The notes beneath the pieces were generated by a model, which saw only the letters and a program-made list of their open reading frames with translations, was not told the DNA's origin and ran no database searches. From Sphingomonas bacterium (GTDB lineage: Bacteria; Pseudomonadota; Alphaproteobacteria; Sphingomonadales; Sphingomonadaceae): a stretch of 5,854 bases of DNA. Both the position numbers and the translations under genes were made by a program. This document shows positions 5,439 to 5,854 of the stretch, piece after piece (the first letter of the stretch is position 1; each line of letters opens with the position of its first letter). Where the stretch lies: the NCBI RefSeq assembly GCF_903643065.1, contig NZ_CAHJWX010000149.1, positions 1 through 5,854 of the forward strand, given 5' to 3'.

Positions 5439-5518
5439 CCGAAGTGGAGTCTAGCAGGCGGCGACGCGGGGACAAGCGCGTGCTTGCGTTGGGGTCCCGC
5501 GTTGGGCACGTCGGCGTG

Positions 5519-5854
5519 ATGATCGCGCATCTGAAGGGCCGGCTGGAGTCGACGGGGGTCGATCACGCGGTGATCGATGTCGGCGGCGTGGGTTATCTGG
5601 TCGGCTGCTCGTCGCGCACCCTGTCGGCCTTGGGCCCGACCGGCGAGGCGGCGACGCTGTTCACCGAGCTGCTGGTGGGCGAGGACTTCCTGCGGCTGGT
5701 CGGCTTCGCGCGCGCGGACGAGCGCGACTGGTTCCGCCTGCTGACCGGCGTGCAGGGCGTCGGCGCGCGCGTCGCGCTCGCGATCCTGTCGGCGCTGGAG
5801 CCCGCCGACCTGTCTCGCGCGATCGCCGCGCAGGACAAGGCGACGGTGGCGCGC
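5519..5854 (+). CDS. ruvA: RuvA, Holliday junction DNA helicase subunit (partial, runs off right edge)
   Basis: RuvA forms tetramers that hold the Holliday junction in a square-planar form and load the RuvB motor for branch migration. The first 112 codons are present, in frame to the last base. Domain I starts [10 protein letters not shown] and continues through [13 protein letters not shown] (18-30), the usual OB-fold region. [16 protein letters not shown] (48-63) and [20 protein letters not shown] (68-87) follow, the latter being the first helix-hairpin-helix (GVQGVG at 77-82). The second HhH and the RuvB-binding domain III lie beyond the window, where ruvB would be expected. The start is fixed by the family N-terminus; the upstream ribosome site is weak. 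In the 107-bp gap between the two divergent start codons there is a small inverted repeat, CAAGC (5473-5477) and GCTTG (5482-5486), and a direct repeat GCGTTGGG (5486-5493, 5499-5506). No clear promoter hexamers are visible. Confidence 0.95.
   Translation, partial: MIAHLKGRLESTGVDHAVIDVGGVGYLVGCSSRTLSALGPTGEAATLFTELLVGEDFLRLVGFARADERDWFRLLTGVQGVGARVALAILSALEPADLSRAIAAQDKATVAR

Noticed and set aside
4672..5475. Long minus-strand Arg-rich open frame across ruvC and the membrane-protein gene
   Set aside because: It is the high-GC shadow of two genes with clear family or membrane signatures and shows no plausible protein features.
5486..5506. Direct repeat GCGTTGGG upstream of ruvA as a regulator site
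   Set aside because: The copies are only 8 bp with a 13-bp period and no further symmetry, which is too little to claim function.

Overview
The window looks like chromosomal DNA from a high-GC alphaproteobacterium, most likely a sphingomonad. The evidence is a GC content near 70% in the core genes, a GapR/DUF2312 gene, a DUF1244 gene next to pyruvate kinase, an alphaproteobacterial YebC (start [15 protein letters not shown]), and a dispersed palindrome of the kind that yields false 'PAKAG...APAFAG' translations in these genomes. The genus is inferred from protein and repeat style, not proven.

Layout from left to right. Positions 1-67 hold the last codons of an IS630-type transposase that enters from outside the window. 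Positions 68-437 have no convincing gene but contain a large REP/BIME-like inverted repeat. Pyruvate kinase (pyk, minus strand, 438-1895) is transcribed towards that repeat. Divergent from pyk are a DUF1244 protein (1978-2265) and gapR/DUF2312 (2321-2560). Then come an unrecognised two-helix membrane protein on the minus strand (2564-3217), a divergent intergenic region with an operator-like triple half-site, yebC (3356-4099), a low-GC insert carrying a small Cys/His-rich HNH-like gene on the minus strand (4103-4426), ruvC (4519-5010), a minus-strand small four-helix membrane protein (5007-5411), and the first 112 codons of ruvA (5519 to the window edge).

The backbone on the right is the classic yebC-ruvC-ruvA cluster: a translation or regulatory factor followed by Holliday-junction processing genes (RuvC resolvase, RuvA junction-binding subunit). 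In this genome the cluster is broken up by opposing genes. Strand alternates from gapR to ruvA, and three convergent pairs (gapR/hypothetical, yebC/HNH-like, ruvC/membrane protein) meet with 3 nt between them or overlap at their stop codons. Cotranscription of the ruv genes is therefore unlikely to be simple.

The most interesting spot is the insert at about 4082-4480. By hand count it is about 51% GC against 68-78% in sampled flanking lines. It starts inside the last codons of yebC, carries its own near-consensus sigma-70 promoter (TTGACA, 17 bp, GATAAT), and encodes a 107-residue protein with CxCG, CxxxxC, GAHV and IVPMCRAHN motifs. It looks like a recently acquired one-gene cargo. The second spot is the start of the four-helix membrane protein, where a well-placed Shine-Dalgarno and ATG are one base out of frame with the body of the gene.
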